From positions 1-64,000 of the forward strand of contig DATBLC010000367.1 in NCBI GenBank assembly GCA_036555515.1: DNA of 64,000 nt, in the 5' to 3' direction. The first letter of the stretch is position 1. Each line of letters opens with the position of its first letter. This DNA is from DATACQ01 sp036555515. Its GTDB lineage: Bacteria; Desulfobacterota; Binatia; UBA9968. Positions 51,994-60,456 of this stretch are shown here, piece after piece. The notes under the pieces were generated by a model. That model saw only the letters and a list, made by a program, of their open reading frames with translations. It was not told the DNA's origin and did no database searches. A program made the translations under genes and the position numbers.

Positions 51994-52218
51994 CTACCGG
52001 CCCAGTTCGGCGAGAGAGGAAAGGGTTTTCGTTCGTCCTTGCCGGTAGGCAGCGTCGCCACGCGATATTTTCTCCAGCGCGTCGCTCACTTCGGCGAGAC
52101 GGCGCTTTAGAGCGGCATACTCGGCAGCATCGACAAGCACCACCTTTTTTCCAGCGAGTTTTTTCGGGACACGGATCGAGACCAAACCTTCCGCGGTTGA
52201 AACAGCGTGCTTACGCAT
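51994..52218 (-). CDS. Candidate antitoxin (AbrB/MazE-like or coiled-coil)
   Basis: 74 residues: AEGLVSIRVPKKLAGKKVVLVDAAEYAAL then a coiled-coil helix RRLAEVSDALEKIS. Position and size fit the antitoxin of the broken RelE-type toxin next to it. Start ATG at 52218 with GGAGGG six bases before; a longer frame to 52386 has no family character. Antitoxin of a decaying module. Confidence 0.55.
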   Translation of the reverse strand: MRKHAVSTAEGLVSIRVPKKLAGKKVVLVDAAEYAALKRRLAEVSDALEKISRGDAAYRQGRTKTLSSLAELGR

Positions 52219-52682
52219 GATAGCCCTCCAAAGTTCTTCTAGGATACTTAAGTAGAGCAGGCTTTTCCACTCAGAGCCAGCCCCAGTGATTCTGCGAAAA
52301 TCAGGAGCTGAGGTGAGAGCTTTCACGTTTCTGGAACTCCGGAATAATGAAAAGTGTGTGCTGGTGCCAGGGGCTTTGATTTTCACGTGAGGCGCGGCGA
52401 GATACTGTGTTTCTCCTCAACTGCGTGCAAAGGCGAAAGGGGTCAAGTACGCTTTTAGCTGTTAGCAAACATCGGGTTCGAATTATGTCACAGCCAGCCC
52501 AGCACCTTCGCATCTAAACGCAATCTTTTGGTATCGAATCAATACGTTGCACCCAGTGAAGTCTCGGGAAAAGTTGATTTCTCCCGGGAGGCAAGATAGG
52601 TTTCGCTCGAACGGGGATGCTGATGAGGCAAGGGTCCCTATTCGTGAGAATGATCGGCAGTGGGTCATAGTCCTGGAAAACG
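52219..52682. other. Intergenic stretch
   Basis: No gene supported. It includes GGGGTCAAGTACGCTTTTAG near 52439, a motif reminiscent of IS200/REP-associated ends. The next binding-protein gene starts at a GTG, and no strong promoter is visible. Confidence 0.35.
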
Positions 52683-53855
52683 GTGAAGCCCAAAAAGACA
52701 ACCGCCGCGGTCCAAGCTATCCGTTGGCTCCCGAGAATTTTTTCGTTGGCGCTGTTCTTACTGACGGCGGCTTCTCACGGCGAAATTGAAGCGGCCTGGC
52801 AAGAAGAATGGCAGGCGACCGTCCAGGCTGCAAAACGGGAAGGCCAGCTTACGGTCTACGTCAGCGGTTACGGCGCAGCTCTCGATGCCGGTCATTTCCA
52901 AAAAGACTTTCCTGAGATCAAGCTCGTCACGGTTATAGGGCAATCCGGCCAACTAGGCCCGCGCATTTTAAGCGAGCGGAGAGCGGGTAAATATCTCGCT
53001 GACGTCTCGAGCGGGGGCGCGAACCCCAACTACCAGCTTTTTTATACGTCCAAGATCCTGGAGCCGATTTCGTCCGCGTTGATTCTCCCCGAGGTCAGCG
53101 ATCCATCGAAATGGTGGGGCGAAAAACACTGGTACATAGATCCCGAACGGCAATACGTCTTTGCCTACGTGGGCAACGTGACCGGGACCGGGGCCTACGC
53201 GGTGAATGCTTTGAACCCTGCCGAATTCAAATCCTACTGGGATTTTCTCAATCCAAAATGGAAGGGAAAAATCGTCGCGCGCGACATCAGGATCGCGGGC
53301 CCGGGCGGCGATAATATGCGGTTCTTTTACCATCATCCGGGACTCGGCCCGAAGTTCATCCACCGCCTCTTTAGCGAATTGGATTTGACGTTGACGCGGG
53401 ATTTCCGCCAGGGAATCGACTGGCTGGCGCAGGGAAAGTTTCCTCTGGCGATTTTTTTCTCGGGCTCGGACGTCAAAATGGCCGCGCGCCAGGGACTGCC
53501 CGTGGACGTTATCGACAACAGCCCTTTCAAAGAAGGCGTGCCCCTGGGAGTCGGTTTCGGAACCCTGAGCCTTTTCAAGAACGCGCCGCACCCCAACGCC
53601 GCCAAAGTTTTCATCAACTGGTATCTCTCCCGAAAGGCGCAGACCGGTCTGCAGAAGGACATGGCCAAGGCCGCCGACAGCCCGGACTCTCTCAGGATCG
53701 ACATCCCGAAAGACGACGTCGCTCCCAACAACCGAAGGGTCGAAGGGGTGAATTATACGATCGTGTTTCGCTCCGAATGGACGGACATGAAGCCCATTTA
53801 CGCGGTCGTTAACGAAGCCTTAGCTGAAGCCGAGAAGAAAAAGAGCGGCAAGTGA
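52683..53855 (+). CDS. Extracellular solute-binding protein (family 1)
   Basis: 390 residues. N-terminal signal peptide (WLPRIFSLALFLLTAASHGEIEA). WQATVQAAKREGQLTVYVSG, YWDFLNPKWKGKIVARD, KNAPHPNAAKVFINWYL and ADSPDSLRIDIPKDDV are the usual family 1 features, near to 6304-7431 in layout. GTG start. It stands alone on the + strand; a block of GTTCCANNC repeats begins 35 bp after the stop. Ligand unknown; no transporter genes follow. Confidence 0.9.
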   Translation: MKPKKTTAAVQAIRWLPRIFSLALFLLTAASHGEIEAAWQEEWQATVQAAKREGQLTVYVSGYGAALDAGHFQKDFPEIKLVTVIGQSGQLGPRILSERRAGKYLADVSSGGANPNYQLFYTSKILEPISSALILPEVSDPSKWWGEKHWYIDPERQYVFAYVGNVTGTGAYAVNALNPAEFKSYWDFLNPKWKGKIVARDIRIAGPGGDNMRFFYHHPGLGPKFIHRLFSELDLTLTRDFRQGIDWLAQGKFPLAIFFSGSDVKMAARQGLPVDVIDNSPFKEGVPLGVGFGTLSLFKNAPHPNAAKVFINWYLSRKAQTGLQKDMAKAADSPDSLRIDIPKDDVAPNNRRVEGVNYTIVFRSEWTDMKPIYAVVNEALAEAEKKKSGK

Positions 53856-53890
53856 AGTCGCCAGCTACACTAACATAGAGACAAAAGGCG

Positions 53891-54037
53891 GTTCCAATCG
53901 TTCCAAACGTTCCACCGCGTTGCTCCGTTTCAGTCGTTCACCTCAAAAACGAAGGCTGTTCCAAACGTCCTTTGGCCTGTCGCTGCTCATCAAGAAACAA
54001 TTGGAACTATTGGAACGGCTGGAACGATTGGAATCAG
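53891..54037. repeat. GTTCCANNC arrays in facing orientations
   Basis: Left side 53891-53985: GTTCCAATC, GTTCCAAAC, GTTCCACCG, then decayed units and GTTCCAAAC. Right side 53999-54037 in reverse: TGGAACTAT, TGGAACGGC, TGGAACGAT, TGGAATCAG. The two could pair into a long imperfect stem right after the binding-protein gene, and may serve as an mRNA 3' structure. Confidence 0.82.
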
Positions 54038-54405
54038 GTTTATTATTAAAGTCGCCAGAAATCTTGACGGAGGAGTCCTCCCGTTGTCTAGTCTAATGAG
54101 TATTTGAGTACCGGCAAGAATTGGTTCGACTGGAGCTCGCGGGTGGAGGTGACCAGGTATGTTCACGGACTGGATTACACCACTGCCGCCACGCGGGCGG
54201 TATTCGATGCATTGCATCACAGCAGCTTGGGATTTCAGCGCTAGTGGGCAAGACCGCCGACGATAATGCGGGTGGATGTAACCATCGGCGGTCCCAAGCC
54301 CGGGGCAGTGGATCGCGGAGTCGAGGTGCGCTCTAAAGTCTCGCAGCTATCTTTCTTGATTTTCGCCGAAAAAGTTTCAAAGCTTAGATCAGCCGGTGAG
54401 CCAGT
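54038..54405. other. Intergenic stretch
   Basis: 368 bp without a gene that I can support. A frame at 54121-54336 has no ribosome-binding site and no protein-like pattern. Confidence 0.35.
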
Positions 54406-54720
54406 GTGACCAGTGGCATGGCATGGCAGGTCCCAATGAAATCAGATGTCGAAAGAATCATCGAAGCCAGAGTTATCGCCGCTTTCGATGATATCCTTCC
54501 CGACACCAGAAGTAGCGCGAGGGATGAAATTCTGCGGGGCGCTCAGGCCGTGGTCAAAGCTGTATGGATGAATAAGATTTATTCCGCCTTGCCGAAGGAC
54601 AAAACCACGATTCCCGAGTACTTTCTCGACGCAGAACTCGAGCAATTTTTAAATGAAGCGATTGAAGAATGCCATGCGAGGATATGCTCAATAGCAGAGC
54701 GGGCTAAAGAGATACTATAG
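54406..54720 (+). CDS. Small hypothetical protein
   Basis: 104 codons from a GTG; an ATG at 54436 with AGG nearby would give 94 residues. Helical: MKSDVERIIEARVIAAFDDILP and LEQFLNEAIEECHARICSIAERAKEIL. Not recognised. The composition and length look like a real gene, though no neighbour helps. It ends 149 bp before the PrpD gene on the other strand. Confidence 0.5.
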   Translation: MTSGMAWQVPMKSDVERIIEARVIAAFDDILPDTRSSARDEILRGAQAVVKAVWMNKIYSALPKDKTTIPEYFLDAELEQFLNEAIEECHARICSIAERAKEIL

Positions 54721-54868
54721 CGAGTACAGATGACTCCCGCCGTCGTGATTCCAACTGGCACCAACGTCCCCTCTAAACCTCATCTCCTTTTTTAGTTCGC
54801 CAGCCGATTCGCAGTGGACGCGAACCAGTCTTTAACTACAGCGTGTTGTGAAATCAGCGCAACAAATC

Positions 54869-56263
54869 TCAAGCCTCGCGCAAGGGCGAACTGAGAATAG
54901 CCATCAGCGTCCCGATATCTGCCACCGTCTCTAGCCCCAGAACCAGGCCTACGCTGCGTTCTATGTCGTCCGGGCGGAGCTGCCTGCGCCCACACTCCCG
55001 GTACTTGGTCAGAAGCTCGTCGTCGGTCAGCGGCAGGGCTGGGTCGCCCCGCGGTATGTCCACCCGCGCGCTGTAGCTTCGCCCATCTGTCGTCCGGATA
55101 GTCACCGGATTACCTACGAACTCGGTATCCGGGCCGACGTCCGCCAGGCCAGGCCAGATGGGCACATCGGGAAAGGAAAGGTGAACTTTTTTTCTGGCCG
55201 CGACGATGTTGCGATCTTCGAACTTGTGATCTGTAAAAGTTTCGAGCGTCACCTGATGGTCCACCACCGCGGCGGCAATGCAGTGCGGCATGCTAAACTT
55301 GCCCTGGTAGGGCGTGGCCGGCTCGGAGAAGGCGAGCACGCGCATGGCTCGCTCCGAGGTGCCCACATCGACTGCGGCGATGTCCTTGTCGCTCAAGCGG
55401 TGCTCTCCAAGCAATTGGAACACTCCGTCCAGAGCGCGATGGGTGTGGTAGCAGCTTGGGTACATCTTTAGCCCGATGCCCGGAGACTCGATGTAGAAGG
55501 GGTCGCCCAGGCCCTCCGCCATGCGCTCGGCGTCGTAGTGGCCTGGGCCCACCAGCGTGTCGTAGAAACCGTTCTTCGCCTCAATGACGTCGGGGTTGGC
55601 CGTGACTCCCTCCTGGGCCATGAGAGCGGCAATCACGCCGTTGTGGCAGGTGTTACCCGCCGCCATAGCACCAGCCATGCTGCCGTGGTTAGCCGACAGG
55701 CCACAGGCAAAGTTTCCCGCGATGCCCAATGCCATTCTGGTCTTGGCTACGTCCAGCCGGAGAAGTTTAGCGCAGGCGGCAGCCGCACCGATGGAACCAT
55801 ACCAAGTCTGGTGGTTCAGGCGGGCCTGCATGAGCTTGAAGTCGGCGTGGAGCGCCAGCTTGCCCTCGACCTCCAGTCCCAGAAGGTAGGCAGTGAGTAA
55901 ATCCTGGCCCGAGGCGCCCAGATGCTCGCCTAGGCTCAGCACGGCGGGCAGAACCAAGACACTGGGATGGCCGATCTTCACGCCACAGTCATCGTAGTCC
56001 AGGGCGTGGGCAATGACGCCGTTGGCCAGCGCAGCATCTGGAGCCGAAACTTTGAGACCCTGGCCAATTACGGATGCCTGGGGCGGCCCGCCGAGCTTCG
56101 CTATGTAACCTATGATGGTTTGGCTCACCGGCTCGGCAACGCCAGCCAGGGTGGCTCCCAGGCAGTCCAGAGCCGTGCGCTTGGCCTTCTCCACAGCGTC
56201 CCCCGGTATATCCTGGTAACTCGTGTTTACTACGAACCGCGCAATATTCTCAGTGGCGCCCAT
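54869..56263 (-). CDS. MmgE/PrpD family protein
   Basis: 464 residues, full length. DIPGDAVEKAKRTALDCLGATLAG, DAALANGVIAHALDYDDCG, KIGHPSVLVLPAVL and SYHTHRALDGVFQLL-type segments follow the family. The C-terminal LLTKYRECGRRQLRPDD is also typical. Start ATG preceded by AGAGGTG. Function may be a dehydratase, decarboxylase or isomerase of an unknown tricarboxylic-like acid. It is a distant paralog of 21922-23301, both downstream of or near binding-protein genes. Confidence 0.92.
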   Translation of the reverse strand: MGATENIARFVVNTSYQDIPGDAVEKAKRTALDCLGATLAGVAEPVSQTIIGYIAKLGGPPQASVIGQGLKVSAPDAALANGVIAHALDYDDCGVKIGHPSVLVLPAVLSLGEHLGASGQDLLTAYLLGLEVEGKLALHADFKLMQARLNHQTWYGSIGAAAACAKLLRLDVAKTRMALGIAGNFACGLSANHGSMAGAMAAGNTCHNGVIAALMAQEGVTANPDVIEAKNGFYDTLVGPGHYDAERMAEGLGDPFYIESPGIGLKMYPSCYHTHRALDGVFQLLGEHRLSDKDIAAVDVGTSERAMRVLAFSEPATPYQGKFSMPHCIAAAVVDHQVTLETFTDHKFEDRNIVAARKKVHLSFPDVPIWPGLADVGPDTEFVGNPVTIRTTDGRSYSARVDIPRGDPALPLTDDELLTKYRECGRRQLRPDDIERSVGLVLGLETVADIGTLMAILSSPLREA

Positions 56264-56266
56264 TAT

Positions 56267-56479
56267 TCACCTCTTTGTCCAGTGAACCTTGAAGGTTAGG
56301 TCCTGACAGGCTGTTGAAAAAGGCTCACCTGCTTCGTTGCACTCAATCGCCTCGCTCCCATGGTAGGACCACGGCGAATTCCCGTTGAGTTGCGCATCCA
56401 GCCAGGCACGCGCGCTTTTGTATTGTCGGAAGGAGCTGACTTGGGCACAGGCGAGAAGGTTCGCGTCTATGAGAATCAT
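56267..56479 (-). pseudogene. PIN-domain toxin N-terminal fragment
   Basis: MILIDANLLACAQVSSF and KSARAWLDAQLNGN are the start of a PIN-domain (VapC) toxin; after that the frame shifts (AVVLPWE is found one frame over) and the rest is missing. Downstream of a broken antitoxin gene, with overlapping ATG. A dead module. Confidence 0.55.
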
Positions 56480-56728
56480 CTAAACGATTCGCCTTCGGCG
56501 ATTGCAAGGACATCGGCAATATTGTCTACGTTTGCCGCCCGGCATGGGCCAAGGTCGACCGAACGGGTACGAAACACGCGGCGCTTTTTTAGCGGTGCAA
56601 TCATGCACTTTAAGCCCTCTCGAAGGACTTGGTTTATTAGCGCTTTGAATTTTACGCCGCGCCGTTTTTCCAAACGCTTCAGCGACGCCGCAACGTTATC
56701 TTCCGGCGTGATTGTGGTACGCGCGCAT
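56476..56728 (-). pseudogene. Ribbon-helix-helix antitoxin, start frameshifted
   Basis: The reading frame gives TTITPEDNVAASLKRLEKRRGVKF and ends VDNIADVLAIAEGESF, matching VapB-like antitoxins. The natural ATG (56728) is followed by CGC and four extra bases (GCGT) before ACC ACA, so its frame is lost; translation could only begin at a TTG inside. Together with the truncated toxin this is a decayed pair. Confidence 0.55.
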
Positions 56729-56898
56729 CAAGCATAATGAATTTGGATGCATTGGTGCAACCGCGATCAGCGACACCGTGCACTGTGACCGAGGCAAGGC
56801 ACCGGATCCCGCTCAGCTGCAGAAATGACTACAAGTCTGCTTTCCCAGTCCGATCGCTTTTTCCGCCCGACGCCTAAGACTCAATAATCTTCATTGTC

Positions 56899-57984
56899 TC
56901 AGTTCGCTGTCCGAGCAGCCCGCGCCGAAACTGGACGATTGAGTTGAAAATACTCCTTCGCGTTATGATAGGCGATTTTCTCCTTGGTCTTCTGCGAAAG
57001 CTCCGGATGATTCCACAGGTATTTAAGGTTTTTCGGAAATTCTCCGTCCCAGTGCGGAATGTCGGAAGCGTAGAGAAAGTGGTCGTCGCCGACATACTCG
57101 ATGGTCTGCGGCAGGAGCCGCTCCTCGGCCTCGAGGCTAAAATAGACCCGGGACTCACGCACCACTTCGCTGGGCTTTTTCTTTAGATGAGGCGCCTCGA
57201 ACTCACCGCGCAATTCCCAATGCTCGTCCATGCGGTCCAGCCAGTACGGGAGCCAACTGGCGCCGATTTCAAGAAAGGACAGGCGCAGCTTTGGGAAGCG
57301 CACCGGCACGCCCTGAAAAACCATGCTGGTGAAGTGCAGAAAAATGCCGACCGGGAATGTATAGGTGTGCACCTCGGCGAAGGTTCTGAGTGCGCCCGCG
57401 CCGACCTCGGCCGAAGAGCTGCGATTGCCGTGGATGGACAGCGGCACGTCGAGCCGCTGCGCCTCTTCATAGAGCGGGTCGTACATCGGATCGCCGAGCG
57501 CCGTCGGCAATCCCATGGAAAGGAGCTCGAAACTCACCAGGCCCAATTCAGTCACGCCCCGGCGCAGCTCCTTGGCCGCCTCATGGGGCCACTTGAGCGG
57601 CAGCACGCCCACGCAGTGGATCCGGTCGGACAGCGCGTTGTATTCCTTGGCGAAGTGATCGTTGGCGGCGCGGCAAGCGGCGACGCAAAACTCGGGCTCG
57701 CGCAACTTCGGGATGTTGCCGGAGCCGGTCGGGAAAAGCACCGCCTCTTCGATGTTGTATTCGTCCATGATCTTGAGCCACGTCTCGACCTGCTGGGCGG
57801 GACTCATGCCGCGATCATAGCCACGGTACCCGAGGGTATCGAAGAGATCCGTGTCGAACGGCTGATCGGACGGCCAGAGGCCCGTGTTGCGGCGGTTCCA
57901 CGGCGGTTCCAAATATTTGCGGATGTCGCTTTGACGTTCCAACACATGCCCATCGGCATCTATTACTGGCGGCCAGTCAGCCAT
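56899..57984 (-). CDS. Amidohydrolase family protein (ACMSD-like)
   Basis: 361 residues. N-terminal VIDADGHVLERQSDIRKYLEPP, LLSMGLPTALGDPMYDPLYEE, DVPLSIHGNRSSSAEVGAGAL, FLEIGASWLPYWLDRMDEHW and YASDIPHWDGEFP. AGGAGG precedes the ATG at ideal distance. Fourth amidohydrolase of the window, most like 13615-14712 by motif wording. Transcribed alone; no partner gene in the same direction close by. Confidence 0.93.
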   Translation of the reverse strand: MADWPPVIDADGHVLERQSDIRKYLEPPWNRRNTGLWPSDQPFDTDLFDTLGYRGYDRGMSPAQQVETWLKIMDEYNIEEAVLFPTGSGNIPKLREPEFCVAACRAANDHFAKEYNALSDRIHCVGVLPLKWPHEAAKELRRGVTELGLVSFELLSMGLPTALGDPMYDPLYEEAQRLDVPLSIHGNRSSSAEVGAGALRTFAEVHTYTFPVGIFLHFTSMVFQGVPVRFPKLRLSFLEIGASWLPYWLDRMDEHWELRGEFEAPHLKKKPSEVVRESRVYFSLEAEERLLPQTIEYVGDDHFLYASDIPHWDGEFPKNLKYLWNHPELSQKTKEKIAYHNAKEYFQLNRPVSARAARTAN

Positions 57985-58115
57985 GTTACTCCTCCTTATA
58001 CTTGTCGTTTGCGTTCACGGTGCCGCATCGTACCACCACGCCAGGATGTGTCAACCGTTTAGGCCCGGCTAGTTGATCGCCACTCGGGATAGGTTGTTCT
58101 AGCGAGCTAGGTAAG

Positions 58116-59039
58116 CTACGCGTGCGCCGCGGTGGTGATCAGATCCGGGAACTTTTCCAGCATGGCCTCATTTGGCATTGCCTTGAGCCTTACGCCTAGC
58201 TCCTGCGACAACATGATCGCGTTTGCCGGGGCGTTCCCGCGGGAATGATTGTTGTAAAATGCAAACGCCTTTTGGACGCCCGGCGTGCGGACGGCAGTTT
58301 TGATTTGCTCCGCATGCTTTTTGATTTCCTCGCGAGAGTACAAGTAGTCATAGCGTTGCCACGATTCTTGCGGATGCCACCACGCTTTGGCGTTTCGGCC
58401 GTGGGCACGGAAGTAAAAGATGTCACCGATTGCTTTCGGTTCTTGCCGGATCGAAGTGGCGAACTTGGGTTCGTCAATCAGCACCCCGCTTGCGCGATTT
58501 TCCACAAGCAATACTGCCATCGCAGCGCTATTTTCGGTCCAGCTTTTGTGGCGGAGTTCGACGACTTTAGGGTAGTCATAAAAGCGTCGCAAAGTCGCTT
58601 GGACCCGTTCGATGTTCTCTGGGGTGCATTTAAATGACGCCGGATACTGCAGGAGCAGCGCCCCTAGTTTCCCCGCCTCAGCCAAAGGCAATATGCCTGA
58701 GCGAAACTCATCGAAATCCTTTTGCGAGGGAGGCTCCCATAGCTCTTCGGGCTTCTGTCGTGAAATCTTCTTCGGGTGCGTGAACTTCTGCCAGAGCTTG
58801 ATGGCGAAACTAAAATCGTCCGGTGTCTTGGTTGCCCATGACTTCGTGAACGCCGGCGCAGGCGGCCGATAAAACGTGCTATTGATCTCGCAGGTATTAA
58901 ATATTTGAGAATAGTACTTGAGTTCGTCGAACCCCTTCGGCTTCTGATCGGGATAGAAAGCACCACGCCATCCCTTCGGGGGAGGGGAGGGGTAGGAATA
59001 GCCTGATGTGCCGATCAGTATCGGCACCTTTTGTGCCAT
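58116..59039 (-). CDS. DUF72 domain protein (YecE-like)
   Basis: 307 residues, the usual DUF72 length. Family wording: ILIGTSGYSYPSPPPKGWRGAFYP, INSTFYRPPAPAFTKSWATKTPDDF and VELRHKSWTENSAAMAVLLVENR, EPKAIGDIFYFRAHGRN. TIM-barrel protein, function unknown, widely conserved. No signal peptide. The ATG start has only a weak upstream purine run. Confidence 0.9.
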   Translation of the reverse strand: MAQKVPILIGTSGYSYPSPPPKGWRGAFYPDQKPKGFDELKYYSQIFNTCEINSTFYRPPAPAFTKSWATKTPDDFSFAIKLWQKFTHPKKISRQKPEELWEPPSQKDFDEFRSGILPLAEAGKLGALLLQYPASFKCTPENIERVQATLRRFYDYPKVVELRHKSWTENSAAMAVLLVENRASGVLIDEPKFATSIRQEPKAIGDIFYFRAHGRNAKAWWHPQESWQRYDYLYSREEIKKHAEQIKTAVRTPGVQKAFAFYNNHSRGNAPANAIMLSQELGVRLKAMPNEAMLEKFPDLITTAAHA

Positions 59040-59138
59040 AACGTGTTTCTCTCGGTCGCCCGCAGAATCACGCTGAGTCTAGCGCTTGTACAGCACCCCG
59101 GCAAATACCACGCAGCAATGAGGTCAGAGCCCCTCACT

Positions 59139-59301
59139 GGGTTTCTGAGCAGACATCGAGCAGCGGTGCTTCGACGAAACGTTAAAGCTCGTAACAACGA
59201 AGTGCGAAAATGCAAAATGACTTTGAAATTTTACAGTTGGACGCCTTCGCTACTCCAGGGTCGCTTGCCGTCTCCTCAGTCTAACTGCGGAATCCTGGGT
59301 T
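59139..59301 (+). repeat. MITE-like element, copy 3 (left end missing)
   Basis: Same orientation as copy 2; matches its right ~160 bp, ending CTAACTGCGGAATCCTGGGTT. The left terminus is absent. The right end stops exactly at the stop codon of the EEP-family gene on the minus strand. Confidence 0.8.
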
Positions 59302-60356
59302 CAATTGCTCTTTCGGGCCTCCTCGACAATCTCCTGCGCCTCTTCGCGCTCTTCGGCATCGGGGGGTTCGGGCTCCTGCTGAGCAACCTCAGCATCGGGC
59401 TCGTAACTCAGGTGGACGAAAACAGGCAGGTGATCCGAACCGAACTGCGGTAAGACTTTCATGTCGACGAGCCGAAAGTGGTCCGAGTGAAACACATGGT
59501 CCAGCGGCCAGCGAAAAAACGGCAGTTTGGCGTGAAAGGTGCCGTAGAAACCACGCCCGATGCGGGGATCGAGCATACGGCTTATCTTGCGGAAGCGCAC
59601 AGTGCTATTGGACCACGCCACGTCGTTTAAATCTCCGGCGACAATCACCGGCAGTTTGCTCTTCTCGCACTCTCGACCGATCAGAATCAATTCCGCGTCT
59701 CTTTCCGTTGAGCGGTCATGCTCCTGGGGAGTCGGAGGCCTGGGATGAACTCCATAAAATTGCACTTGGCAGCGCTTGTTGAGTTTAACTTTAGTGCGTA
59801 TTGAGGGAATATCGTCCTGGACTAAAAATCTAATCTCCGTGTCCGTCAGCTGGAATTTGGAATGAAGCGAAATACCATAGGCGTTTTCCAGCGGATAGGA
59901 AACCTTGTACGGAAACCGCGCGTCCAACGACTTTAATTGATCAGCCCACCATTCACTGGTTTCGAGCACCAACAGCATGTCCGGATCATGCTGCGTAACG
60001 TAATCTGCCAGCCGCGAATATTGCCGGTTGGTAAGTAGAACATTGGCGATCATCAAACTAATCTCTGCGGCGCTGTGCCTCTTGTTCTGCACCTCCGGCG
60101 CGACCAGCATAGTATAAGGATAAATCCAGTAAGCCTGTATGATGACGCTGGCCACGAGCGCAAATATCAGAATCCAAGTCGCGACGGTGAGGGGCGATGC
60201 CACCAGCGGTAAAAGCAGCGCCGCGAGCGCGGCGGCGACTGCCACATGGGCCCGCGGAAAGTCAAACATCCTGATCCACCACCATCTGAACCGCAACAAC
60301 GGCATAATTGTCGACGCGACCGTAAACCATCCTAGATAGGTGACTACGGACTTCAC
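59301..60356 (-). CDS. Endonuclease/exonuclease/phosphatase-family membrane protein
   Basis: 351 residues: three N-terminal membrane helices (VVTYLGWFTVASTIMPLL, VAVAAALAALLLPLVA, LIFALVASVIIQAYWIY), then an EEP domain: ANVLLTNRQYSRLADYV, PDMLLVLETSEWW, VIVAGDLNDVAWSNS (GDLND, catalytic), and a terminal GSDHLPVFVHL with the catalytic His. Layout like YafD/YbhP-type proteins. GTG start with GGGAAA. The stop overlaps a MITE-like repeat end, and the last 20 residues are Glu/Pro-rich. Confidence 0.9.
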   Translation of the reverse strand: MKSVVTYLGWFTVASTIMPLLRFRWWWIRMFDFPRAHVAVAAALAALLLPLVASPLTVATWILIFALVASVIIQAYWIYPYTMLVAPEVQNKRHSAAEISLMIANVLLTNRQYSRLADYVTQHDPDMLLVLETSEWWADQLKSLDARFPYKVSYPLENAYGISLHSKFQLTDTEIRFLVQDDIPSIRTKVKLNKRCQVQFYGVHPRPPTPQEHDRSTERDAELILIGRECEKSKLPVIVAGDLNDVAWSNSTVRFRKISRMLDPRIGRGFYGTFHAKLPFFRWPLDHVFHSDHFRLVDMKVLPQFGSDHLPVFVHLSYEPDAEVAQQEPEPPDAEEREEAQEIVEEARKSN

Positions 60357-60456
60357 TTGAATTTCCCGCCAGCTCGCAATTTTCGGGCTAATCGATGCTG
60401 AACTCGCATGTCGCGCCTAAGGCGTGGCCGTGGCGCTAATTTCACGATTCGAACCC

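Noticed and set aside
21723..54037. CRISPR arrays
   Set aside because: The periodic GTTCCANNC units are 9 bp with no long unique spacers, and no cas genes are present.
57187..58062. 291-codon open frame on the + strand
   Set aside because: Antisense to the amidohydrolase at 56899-57984, which has strong family motifs; no independent gene features.
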